From: Robiginitalea sp. | GTDB taxonomy: Bacteria; Bacteroidota; Bacteroidia; Flavobacteriales; Flavobacteriaceae | Reading direction: 5' to 3' | NCBI GenBank assembly: GCA_024642005.1 | Contig: JAHECA010000011.1 | Span: 1-61,203 of the forward strand | DNA length: 61,203 bases | Shown: one piece after another, positions 52,650 through 60,387 of the stretch | Layout of the letters: each line of letters starts with the position of its first letter | Numbering within the stretch: the first letter of the stretch is position 1 | Position numbers and translations under genes: made by a program | Notes under the pieces: model-generated | Database searches by the model: none | The model's input: only the letters and a program-made list of their open reading frames with translations | What the model was told of the DNA's origin: nothing

Positions 52650-53420
52650 TCAATCGTTCGTGGTTTCGCCTACTTCCTCGGGAAAAGCAAAAGCTGCCGC
52701 GTCGAGGGTGGGATTAAGCTCGATGCTGTCAAAGACGATGGGCTGAGAGGGCCCATTTTTAATACCCTGGGTCATGGAAAATGGGAAGTATAGCCCATCT
52801 ACTTCCTGGTAATCACTCATAGTGCTGAACTGGGTCTGGCCCTTCATCGGCCCCATGTGTAACTCAGATTCCACCGCTATGGGCACAAAGTTCTCTGCGT
52901 CGAAGTAATAATACGACACGTCCTCGACCGGTTGGCCGTCTATGGTCAGGGGCTCCTTCACCAACTTGATTTTGAAGGTTTCGGTTCCTTCCACGGTTTC
53001 CTTGCCTATAAGTTCCACGGTATAGCCTTTCTCCTTGTAATCCAGGAAGGAATCCGGGAAATCGTTACTGTTTAATTTGACGTTGGCCGTGGTCTCGCCA
53101 TCGCTTTTTTCGGCCTTCATAGTCATGAAGTTGGTACTCCAGAGGGTTTCCCCGTCGAAAACGCCCTGCTTAAGCTCCTTGCCCTGGATTTTGATGACGG
53201 TCATTTGCCGGCCGTCGCTGAACTGGTAGATCTCAAGCGGGATTTCCATGCCCTGCTGGTTCAGCCTGGCAGTCATCCTGATCCCTTTTACGGCTTTCAG
53301 GTTGTCTTTGCCGCCGATGTTTTCAAAATAGCTGCCGAGGATCTCGTCGGCGGTCTGTGCCTGCATGGGCAGGCCGCTCAGCAAGGCCAGCGCTGTGAAG
53401 GCATAAATAATTCTTCTCAT
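52650..53420 (-). CDS. LolA-like / outer-membrane lipoprotein-sorting family protein
   Basis: This 256-residue exported protein has a signal peptide (about 1-21, MQAQ). It has the half-barrel repeat pattern of LolA-like proteins (VKGIRMTARLNQQGMEIPLEIYQ, LWSTNFMTM, YTVELIGKETVEGTETFKIKLV, YYFDAENFVPIAVESEL). Flavobacteria have many such proteins with unknown lipid cargo. It lies 45 bases upstream of the VPS10 gene in the same direction. Confidence 0.85.
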   Translation of the reverse strand: MRRIIYAFTALALLSGLPMQAQTADEILGSYFENIGGKDNLKAVKGIRMTARLNQQGMEIPLEIYQFSDGRQMTVIKIQGKELKQGVFDGETLWSTNFMTMKAEKSDGETTANVKLNSNDFPDSFLDYKEKGYTVELIGKETVEGTETFKIKLVKEPLTIDGQPVEDVSYYYFDAENFVPIAVESELHMGPMKGQTQFSTMSDYQEVDGLYFPFSMTQGIKNGPSQPIVFDSIELNPTLDAAAFAFPEEVGETTND

Positions 53421-53591
53421 GGTGTTTTTGAATTTAAATGTCAGATTCGACCTATTTGTAGCAGGAAGGGCCTTTTTGTTTCAAATAATAGCCACTTTTT
53501 TTAACCGGTGGCACCCGGCTTTAGAATCTGAAAGGAAGGTGCGGCAAAGGGGCCTAATTTAATACCCGGGTGGGTGGGGAGACCCCCGGTC

Positions 53592-56147
53592 TTATACCCC
53601 TTCCCGCCTCAGCACTTCCAGGGGCGTACTCCTCAGTACCGAACGGCTGTTGAGCAGGCCGATACCCAGTACCAGCAGGCAAATGACCGGGATCACCACC
53701 CCAAATGGCACCCAGGAAGGTATAAACGGCGTCTCAAAGATATTGCGGGCCAGCAACTCGGTGGCCCCCAGTGAAAGCAGCACCCCCATCACACTCCCGA
53801 TGGCCCCCAGGAACAAATATTCCAGTGCGGCTATCTTCAGGATCTGCCCCCCTTTGGCCCCAAGGGTTCGAAGCAACACGCTTTCGCGAATGCGCTGGAA
53901 CTTGCTGGTGCGAACCGCCCCCAACAGCACAATAAATCCGGTCAGGATGCTGAAAAAGGCCATAAACCGGATTACCCAGCCGATCTTGTCGAGGATATCG
54001 CTTACCACCTCGAGCAATTGGCGGATATCCAGCACGGTAATATTGGGAAACCCGCGTACCAGCGACTGCTGCAGGGCAGCGGAGGTCTCCGCATCGGGAG
54101 CCCGGGTGGTAAGCACGTGAAAGCGGGGGGCATTGTCGAGCACCCCGGGTGGAAATACCACTGAAAAATTGAGCTGCATTCGTCCCCAGTCGACCTCCCT
54201 GATGCTGGCCACTTCCGTTTCCATGAGCACCCCCTGCACATTGAAGAGCAGGCGGTCGCCCACGGTTACCTGCGCATCGCGGGCCACATTGTCTGAGAGG
54301 GAAACAGGCACGGGAACCTCTCCATTATAAGCAGAGACCCACTGCCCGGCCTTTAGCTGTTCCGACTCGATAAGAGAGTCTCGGTAGGTTACCCGGAACT
54401 CGTGGCTCAAAATCCACTGGCTTACGGTGGAGGTAGTGTCTTCCCGGATATCATTGACCGTTCGGTCTTTGATTTTTTCGAGCCGCATGGTCACGATAGG
54501 GATATTCTCCATCACGGGCAGTCCCTGGGCACGGGTGGTTTCGGCGACCGCCTGTTGTTGCCCGGCCTGCACGTCGAGCAAGATCAGGTTGGCAGCGGGC
54601 CGGCCGTCTTCTACCTGGGCACGGGCCAGCAGTAAATCCTGGGAGAAATACAGGGTGCTTATTAAAAAGGTACCTATGCCTATGGCCAGCACGAGTACCA
54701 GAGTTTGGTTGTTGGGCCTGAAAAGGTTCAGCAGGCTCTGCCGGGCTTCAAATCCCCAGGAATGGGGGAAAAACCTGCGGATGCCCCGCATAAAGCCCCA
54801 GGCGATGCCCGCAAGCAAGGCAAAGGTAAAGGCGATTCCCAGCACGAAAGCCAGTGCACGGAAAGGCTGTTCCAGCAGCAAGGCTGAAACACCCCAGATT
54901 ACCAAAAGGATAATGCCGAGCACCAGGGCGGTGAGCCGCTTGGAGAGGCGAGACGGAAGATGGCCGATACGCAGCACGGCCAGGGGGCTGATTAGCCAGG
55001 TATTCAGCAGGGGCAGCAGGCCGAACAAAACGGCCATCACCAGCCCCAGCAAGAGGCCCAGCAGCACGGGCCCCCAGTGGATGCTCCAATCAAGTTCCAA
55101 GGGGAGGAAATCGCGCACGAAACGGGGAAAGATCTGCTGGAGGGCCAGGCCCATGCCTGTGCCCAAAACCCCGCCTAGCAACCCGATGCCGCTAATCTGC
55201 AGCAGGAAGATCAGGAAACTCTGGCGGCGGGTGGCTCCAAGGCATTTCAGGATGGCGATGAATTGGCGCTTTTCCTTCATATAGATATGCACTGAGCTGG
55301 CAATGCCCAGGCAGCCGAGCAGCAGGGCTATAAAAGCGACCAGTTTCAGGAAGCGCCCGACATTTTCGAAACGCCTTCCCAATCGCTGGCTGGTATCGGT
55401 GTGCAGGTCTACGTCGGCATTGTTGCGGTCCATGATCGGGTCCCAGAGGTCATAAATGGCCTGCAGGTCGGCATCAGGAGCCACCTTGAAATAAAAGTTA
55501 TAGCCCACCCGGCTGCCCACCTGGATCAGGCCTGTTTTGTCGATCTGCTCGTAAGGAATCCAGATTACCGGCGCCACCGAGGTAGTTACGGCCGTGTTCC
55601 CGGGGGCCAGGTCTATCCCTCCTGCAATCGGGAGGGTCAGATTGCCCAGCTTAACCGAATCGCCTGGTTTTAGCCGGTATTGGGTCATCAGGGTGGCATC
55701 GAGCAGGGCTGCACCTTCAGGGATATACGTTTCGGCCGCCCCGGCCGGGGTGGTTTCCAGGGCCCCGTAAAAGGGATAGCCCGCTTCCATGCCACGAACC
55801 CGTACCAGTCGGGTGCCGGCCCGGTCGGGGAAAGATACCATGGTGGCGAAATTTACCTCGCGCCGGAAGGTGCCCGGCAGCTGGTTGATGGTATCCAGAA
55901 AGCCAGCTGTCGGGGGCTGGTCACTATCGACGAGGTAATCGGCCCCCATGAGCTCCTTCGACTGTCCGGCAATGGTCTCTTCAAGGGTAAGGCCGAAGTT
56001 CTGGATGGCCACCAGGGCACCGATCCCCAGGACTATTGAACCCATAAAAAGCACCAGCCGGTGCAGGCTGGCCCTTCCGTCGCGCCAGGCCATCTGCAGC
56101 AGCCAGCCAAAGCCGGCCTTCCGCGTTTCGGGTGGCAGGGTTTCCAT
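53592..56147 (-). CDS. ybbP: FtsX-like ABC permease (YbbP)
   Basis: This 851-residue membrane protein has four pairs of helices in the FtsX/MacB pattern: one N-terminal helix (about 30-50), a large periplasmic domain (about 55-265), helices at about 270-420, a second periplasmic domain (about 480-690), and three helices near the end. It overlaps the ATPase start/stop (TGATG). In E. coli, ybbA-ybbP lies divergent to tesA, exactly as here. The substrate is uncertain; lipid or lipoprotein export is a common suggestion for the family. Confidence 0.9.
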   Translation of the reverse strand: METLPPETRKAGFGWLLQMAWRDGRASLHRLVLFMGSIVLGIGALVAIQNFGLTLEETIAGQSKELMGADYLVDSDQPPTAGFLDTINQLPGTFRREVNFATMVSFPDRAGTRLVRVRGMEAGYPFYGALETTPAGAAETYIPEGAALLDATLMTQYRLKPGDSVKLGNLTLPIAGGIDLAPGNTAVTTSVAPVIWIPYEQIDKTGLIQVGSRVGYNFYFKVAPDADLQAIYDLWDPIMDRNNADVDLHTDTSQRLGRRFENVGRFLKLVAFIALLLGCLGIASSVHIYMKEKRQFIAILKCLGATRRQSFLIFLLQISGIGLLGGVLGTGMGLALQQIFPRFVRDFLPLELDWSIHWGPVLLGLLLGLVMAVLFGLLPLLNTWLISPLAVLRIGHLPSRLSKRLTALVLGIILLVIWGVSALLLEQPFRALAFVLGIAFTFALLAGIAWGFMRGIRRFFPHSWGFEARQSLLNLFRPNNQTLVLVLAIGIGTFLISTLYFSQDLLLARAQVEDGRPAANLILLDVQAGQQQAVAETTRAQGLPVMENIPIVTMRLEKIKDRTVNDIREDTTSTVSQWILSHEFRVTYRDSLIESEQLKAGQWVSAYNGEVPVPVSLSDNVARDAQVTVGDRLLFNVQGVLMETEVASIREVDWGRMQLNFSVVFPPGVLDNAPRFHVLTTRAPDAETSAALQQSLVRGFPNITVLDIRQLLEVVSDILDKIGWVIRFMAFFSILTGFIVLLGAVRTSKFQRIRESVLLRTLGAKGGQILKIAALEYLFLGAIGSVMGVLLSLGATELLARNIFETPFIPSWVPFGVVIPVICLLVLGIGLLNSRSVLRSTPLEVLRREGV

Positions 56148-56833
56148 CAGACGTTCAGTTCCTGGCGTTCAAAAACCCTTCCTCCCTTGAGGCGCAGCAG
56201 CCGGTCGCAGCGCCGTGCCAGATCGGTATCGTGGGTTACAATGATCAGAGTGGTACCAGCCTCTTTATTGAGGTCGAAGAGCAGGCTTACTACCCGGCTG
56301 CCGGTTTCCTCGTCGAGGTTCCCGGTGGGCTCATCTGCAAATAAAACCTGAGGGCGGTTGGCAAAGGCCCGGGCCAGGGCCACTCGTTGTTGTTCGCCCC
56401 CCGAAAGTTGACTGGGGTAATGGTGCCCCCGGTCGGCAAGACCTACCTTGGCGAGCAGCTCCCGGGCTGATTCCACCGCACGGGGATCGCCCTGCAGCTC
56501 GAGGGGGACGCTTACATTTTCCAGGGCCGTTAGGGTGGGCAACAGCTGAAAATTCTGAAAAATAAAACCTACCTGGCGGTTGCGGAGCAGGGCCCGCTCA
56601 TCTTCCGAAAGGCTACCCAGGTCGGCCCCGCAGAGTTCCACGCTGCCCGCATTGGGCGTATCGAGTCCGGCGCAAAGGCCCAGGAGCGTTGTTTTCCCGC
56701 TGCCCGATGGTCCTACCAGGGCAAAGGTGGTGCCTGCAGGTACCGAGAAAGTGATGTCGTCGAGAACCGTTAATTCAGCGCCTCCGCTGGAATAGGTCTT
56801 CCGAAGCTCATGTACGTTTAATATATTTGGCAT
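56147..56833 (-). CDS. ybbA: ABC transporter ATP-binding protein (YbbA)
   Basis: This 228-residue LolD/MacB-type ATPase has Walker A GPSGSGKTT, signature LSGGEQQRVALARA and Walker B VLFADEPTGNLDEETG. It is paired with the FtsX-like permease downstream. Only 58 bases separate its start from tesA, so the promoters are divergent and close. Confidence 0.94.
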   Translation of the reverse strand: MPNILNVHELRKTYSSGGAELTVLDDITFSVPAGTTFALVGPSGSGKTTLLGLCAGLDTPNAGSVELCGADLGSLSEDERALLRNRQVGFIFQNFQLLPTLTALENVSVPLELQGDPRAVESARELLAKVGLADRGHHYPSQLSGGEQQRVALARAFANRPQVLFADEPTGNLDEETGSRVVSLLFDLNKEAGTTLIIVTHDTDLARRCDRLLRLKGGRVFERQELNV

Positions 56834-56891
56834 AATCGGCAGAATTCCTTCAAAGGTGCTGAAATTAGGGAATAGAAAACAAACAAGGCGG

Positions 56892-57602
56892 ATGAAAACC
56901 CGGAGTGGCTTCTTAAAATTCTGTTATATTTTCTTAATCCTGCTGCCCCTGGCCTGCGGCGAGGGGCAGGGTGGAAAAGCAAATGCACCCGACCCTGGTT
57001 CCCAAGCGGCATCCCCTCCCCCTGAAAAAACTGCAGCAGGGGCCACCATTTTATTTTTTGGGAACTCCCTGACGGCAGGCCTGGGGGTAGAGACCGAGCA
57101 GGCCTTCCCGGGCCTTATCGGAAAACGGCTCGATTCCCTGGGGTACCCTTATCGGGCGGTGAATGCAGGATTGAGCGGGGAAACCACGGCCAGTGGGGTA
57201 AACCGCCTGGAGTGGGTATTGCGGCAGCCGATTGACATCTTTGTGCTCGAACTGGGCGCCAACGACGGCCTGAGGGGCATTCCCCTGACTGAAACCCGGA
57301 AGAACCTACAAGCCATGGTGGAGAAGGTGCGCCAGGCCAACCCCGAAGTGCAAATCATCCTAACGGGCATGCAGCTGCCCCCTAATATGGGCCCTGATTA
57401 TACCACCGAATTCCGGCAGATTTTCAGCGATCTGGCAGCAGCCTATAATCTGGAACTGGTCCCCTTCTTACTGGAAGGGGTGGGAGGCGTGCCCGAACTC
57501 AACCAGGCCGACGGTATCCATCCCACGCCAGAGGGCCATAAGATTTTAGCCGAAAATGTCTGGAAGGTTTTAATGCCGATCTTGCGGAATAACCCGGCAT
57601 AA
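56892..57602 (+). CDS. tesA: Arylesterase / lysophospholipase TesA-like lipoprotein
   Basis: This 236-residue SGNH hydrolase has lipobox LPLACGE (Cys22). The GDSL block reads FFGNSLTAG (56-64, nucleophile S59). Block III is GAND, and the catalytic D/H pair is in DGIHPTPEGH. It hydrolyses acyl esters in the periplasm, attached to a membrane. The ATG at 56892 matches the signal peptide start; an earlier in-frame ATG at 56856 is unlikely. It is divergent to ybbA. Confidence 0.92.
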   Translation: MKTRSGFLKFCYIFLILLPLACGEGQGGKANAPDPGSQAASPPPEKTAAGATILFFGNSLTAGLGVETEQAFPGLIGKRLDSLGYPYRAVNAGLSGETTASGVNRLEWVLRQPIDIFVLELGANDGLRGIPLTETRKNLQAMVEKVRQANPEVQIILTGMQLPPNMGPDYTTEFRQIFSDLAAAYNLELVPFLLEGVGGVPELNQADGIHPTPEGHKILAENVWKVLMPILRNNPA

Positions 57603-57632
57603 ATGCTCCGAACATATTTTAGACCTGCGTGA

Positions 57633-57669
57633 AACCCTGCCTGGAAATTGCAGGCTGCAGGGTTTATTT
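57633..57669 (+). terminator. Terminator of tesA
   Basis: AAACCCTGC and GCAGGGTTT are perfect arms (57633-57641 and 57658-57666) followed by a short AT-rich tract. Confidence 0.7.
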
Positions 57670-57819
57670 CCCCCCTGGGGGGCAGGCAACCTGATTGGAA
57701 CCTGCGCAGAAACGAGCTATTTTATGCAAGGGGGAAAGGGGCGCTGCCCCGGGGAAAGGCGAATTGCTGAAAGCAAACGCCGGACGCTGGCCCCGTGCGT
57801 TGCCATCAGGCTGTTGGCC

Positions 57820-58056
57820 TCAGGCTACCCCCTGGTCGTGTTTGGTGCTGAAGTTGAGCGCCTTCTTAACGCGCGATCCTTCACGGCGGTACAGGCGGGC
57901 TACCTGGGTATCTTTTTTTGCTACTGCAATCTGAATGGTGCTTACCTGAACCAGTTCCAGCTGAACGGCAACAACTTTGGTCTCGGGGGTACGGTTCTGG
58001 GCCTGGGCGGCGAAACCGGTAAGGACGATCAGGAGGAGGGTGATTACAGTTTTCAT
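57820..58056 (-). CDS. Small secreted protein, tandem copy A
   Basis: This 78-residue exported protein has a signal peptide (about 1-20, FAAQAQ). The mature part is about 58 residues and its C-terminus (DTQVARLYRREGSRVKKALNFSTKHDQGVA) is strongly conserved with the next gene. It is basic. No family is recognised, though I believe flavobacteria have several such proteins. Its upstream DNA is related to that of copy B. Confidence 0.78.
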   Translation of the reverse strand: MKTVITLLLIVLTGFAAQAQNRTPETKVVAVQLELVQVSTIQIAVAKKDTQVARLYRREGSRVKKALNFSTKHDQGVA

Positions 58057-58111
58057 GTCTTGCGATGCTATCTGTAATCAGAACGGGGCACACGCCGGGG
58101 CAGCAGGTTGC

Positions 58112-58151
58112 AAATCGTCGAAAAGCCCTTTAATTTCGGTATTTGGCAGAA
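58112..58151. promoter_or_regulatory. Shared upstream block of the small secreted genes (A)
   Basis: This 40-bp block matches about 30 of 40 positions of 58605-58644 and lies at the same distance (about 56 bases) upstream of its start codon. It contains the conserved core TTTCGGTAT. It is probably part of the shared promoter or an operator. Confidence 0.45.
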
Positions 58152-58312
58152 CTCCGGTTGAACGGTAGAATATGCCCGGCGAATGGTTTAAAGGCTCCGG
58201 ACACCTGGTCGAAAAAACGTGCATTTAATCGGCGCAATGAAGGGGTCGAACGGTATGGAAAATTAACTGTTCAGGCTTAAACCCGATTGTAATAAGCTAC
58301 CCGTGCACGCGA

Positions 58313-58549
58313 TTAGGCGATCCCGCTGTCGTATTTGGTAGCAAAGTTAAGCGCCTTCTTCACCCGTGAATCACTGCGGCGGTACAGGCGTGCCACCTGG
58401 GTTTCCTGCTTGGCCACTGAAAGCTTGATTTCATTTACCAGAACCACTTCCTTCTGAACGGCGTCTACCTTTACCTGGGCAGGGGCATTCTGGGCCTGGG
58501 CCAGGGCGGTGAAGAAGAGGGCGATTGAGAGGGTGATAAGCGCTTTCAT
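58313..58549 (-). CDS. Small secreted protein, tandem copy B
   Basis: This 78-residue paralogue of copy A has a signal peptide ending LAQAQN and C-terminal motif ETQVARLYRRSDSRVKKALNFATKYDSGIA. The N-terminal mature parts are more diverged (VDAVQKEVVLVNEIKLSVAK). The pair forms a tandem duplication that includes the upstream DNA. In its 5' leader GGCTTGCT (58550-58557) and AGCAAGCC (58582-58589) can form a stem. The function is unknown. Confidence 0.8.
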   Translation of the reverse strand: MKALITLSIALFFTALAQAQNAPAQVKVDAVQKEVVLVNEIKLSVAKQETQVARLYRRSDSRVKKALNFATKYDSGIA

Positions 58550-58604
58550 GGCTTGCTTTCGTTACTGTAAATTTAACGGGGAGCAAGCCATCCTACCGGG
58601 GGGT

Positions 58605-58644
58605 GAATCGCTGAAAAACCCTTATTTTTCGGTATCTGACAAAA
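58605..58644. promoter_or_regulatory. Shared upstream block of the small secreted genes (B)
   Basis: Counterpart of the block at 58112-58151. Just beyond it lies a perfect inverted repeat GGGTTGAAA (58657-58665) / TTTCAACCC (58680-58688). The paralogue has no exact match to that repeat. Confidence 0.45.
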
Positions 58645-58735
58645 TATCGGATTAACGGGTTGAAAGCATCGGCAAACGGTTTCAACCCCTGAAACCGCTC
58701 ATCCTAAAAAAGTGCATTTCAACGGGAGGAAATCC

Positions 58736-59422
58736 CTATAAATAATTCAGAAACGGAACGGGATCAGGGCAATTTTCGCGGTAGTACCCCAGGTCTTCGG
58801 CCGCACAGACCCCGGGATAGTCGCCCTGCCAGTCCCCCAGGTCGCGGATCAGCTGAAAATGCAGGTGGGGTTCATAGCCACCATTCTCGGAAAGGGTGCC
58901 CAATTCACCAAGGCGCTGCCCGGCTTTGAACCGGAGGCCAGGCTCCAGGCCTTCCAGGCTGCCCTTACTCAGGTGGCCGTACAGACTGTACAGGGGCACA
59001 CCTGAAACCTGGTGTTCCAGAAGGATGATGGGGCCGTAGTCGCCCGGGAAGTCGCGAAACGACCAGCTGTGGACCTTGCCTGCCACCGGACATAGCACCG
59101 CCGTGCCGGCCGGAGCCCAGAAATCGACCCCCAGGTGGATGTTCCGTACAGGCGCCGCGGCACTTTCAAAGTGGTTGTACCGCTGGTAGATCTGCCGGGA
59201 TTCCAGGTAGCCGCCATAAGCCACCGCAGCATGCTTCTCTGAAAGCAGGCGAGACAGAAAACCCGGATAGGAAGCGGACGTCTGCCCCCGCAAATCGAGA
59301 GGCACATATTGCCCCGGGGCAAACGGAATGCCGAGCAGTGGGCGCGGTTTAAGGGCTGCAGTTGGAAGCATGCCCCAAAGATCGACAAATTCCCTCAGCG
59401 CTAAAGGCTTCTTACCCCGCAC
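58736..59422 (-). CDS. M23 family peptidase
   Basis: This LytM/M23 peptidoglycan peptidase of 228 residues from GTG 59422 has the first zinc motif HLGVDFWAPAG (HxxxD) and the second in EPHLHFQLIRD. No signal peptide is obvious, so it may be cytoplasmic or use another export route; some flavobacterial homologues also lack one. The start is uncertain: GTG at 59515 and ATG at 59371 are also in frame, and homology by eye begins near REFVDLWG. It is divergent to msrA. Confidence 0.85.
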   Translation of the reverse strand: MRGKKPLALREFVDLWGMLPTAALKPRPLLGIPFAPGQYVPLDLRGQTSASYPGFLSRLLSEKHAAVAYGGYLESRQIYQRYNHFESAAAPVRNIHLGVDFWAPAGTAVLCPVAGKVHSWSFRDFPGDYGPIILLEHQVSGVPLYSLYGHLSKGSLEGLEPGLRFKAGQRLGELGTLSENGGYEPHLHFQLIRDLGDWQGDYPGVCAAEDLGYYRENCPDPVPFLNYL

Positions 59423-59565
59423 ACGACGATAACACAATGCGCGTAAGGCTTGCCTGCTTTTTTGCGACCTATAAAGCAGGCCGGGCAGTGTTTGCACAGA
59501 TTTAACAGCCCGCACACCCTTAATCCAGCCCTGCCTTTGTAACTTACTCCCTGAAAATAAAAACT

Positions 59566-60246
59566 ATGCATTCCATCCGCAAATCCCTTTTCCTGGCCGG
59601 GCTCGCACTGGCGATTTCCTGCCAGTCGCACGCCAAAAAGGAAGCTCCTGCCATTGATTCCGGAGCGGCCGGCCCTGTTCCCGAAACCCCTCAGGACCTG
59701 TCGGGTTATCAGCGCGCCTATTTTGCCAGCGGTTGCTTCTGGTGCGTGGAGGCTATTTACGAAAGCGTCAGAGGGGTAAAAGAAGTGATATCGGGCTATG
59801 CCGGGGGCACAGAAGAAAACCCCACCTACCAGCAGGTAGGCATGGGTCAGACCGGGCATGCCGAGTCGGTGGAGGTTTATTACGACCCGAAGGAAATCAG
59901 TTTTCAGGACCTGGTCAGGGTGTTTTTCGGCTCACACGACCCCACCACCCTGAACCGTCAGGGGCCCGATAAAGGTGCCCAGTACCGCTCCATTGCCTTC
60001 TACCGCAATGAGCAGGAGCGTAAAATCATCACCGACTACATAAAGACGCTTGAAGAAAAGCAGTTGTATGATGCTGCTATTGTGACCCAGGTAGTGCCCC
60101 TTACCCGCTTTTGGCCTGCCGAAGACTACCATCAGAACTACGAGCGCAACCATCCGGAGAACCCGTATGTGCAAAACATCTCCATTCCGAGGCTCAACCG
60201 TTTCAAGAAAAACTTTCCTGAACTGCTCAGCGAAAACGCACACTGA
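59566..60246 (+). CDS. msrA: Peptide-methionine (S)-S-oxide reductase, lipoprotein form
   Basis: This 226-residue enzyme repairs oxidised methionine. The catalytic motif GCFWC has C57 as the nucleophile. The substrate pocket and family motif GHAESVEVYYDP and the C-terminal ERNHPENPYVQ are present. The N-terminus looks like a lipoprotein signal (LALAISCQS, Cys19), which would place it in the periplasm. MsrB is not fused or adjacent. A weak -7-like TGCCTTTG lies at 59532-59539. Confidence 0.94.
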   Translation: MHSIRKSLFLAGLALAISCQSHAKKEAPAIDSGAAGPVPETPQDLSGYQRAYFASGCFWCVEAIYESVRGVKEVISGYAGGTEENPTYQQVGMGQTGHAESVEVYYDPKEISFQDLVRVFFGSHDPTTLNRQGPDKGAQYRSIAFYRNEQERKIITDYIKTLEEKQLYDAAIVTQVVPLTRFWPAEDYHQNYERNHPENPYVQNISIPRLNRFKKNFPELLSENAH

Positions 60247-60299
60247 AACCTGCCGGGCGAGGCACCCGCACGAGGTAAAAAAGATTAATACTGCTGATG

Positions 60300-60320
60300 G
60301 AATCTGTTCGGAACAGATTC
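60300..60320. promoter_or_regulatory. Perfect palindrome with a single central base
   Basis: Arms GAATCTGTTC and GAACAGATTC around one G. It has no T run, so it is not a terminator; it is operator-like. It lies in the short spacer between msrA and the convergent DUF4097-like gene, 68 bases from that gene's stop. Confidence 0.5.
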
Positions 60321-60387
60321 GGGAGGGCGGGCCGTGTTCGTGGGAAATGGACGTAGGAAAGGTTCGCGCCGCCTTGGGGAGAGGGAA

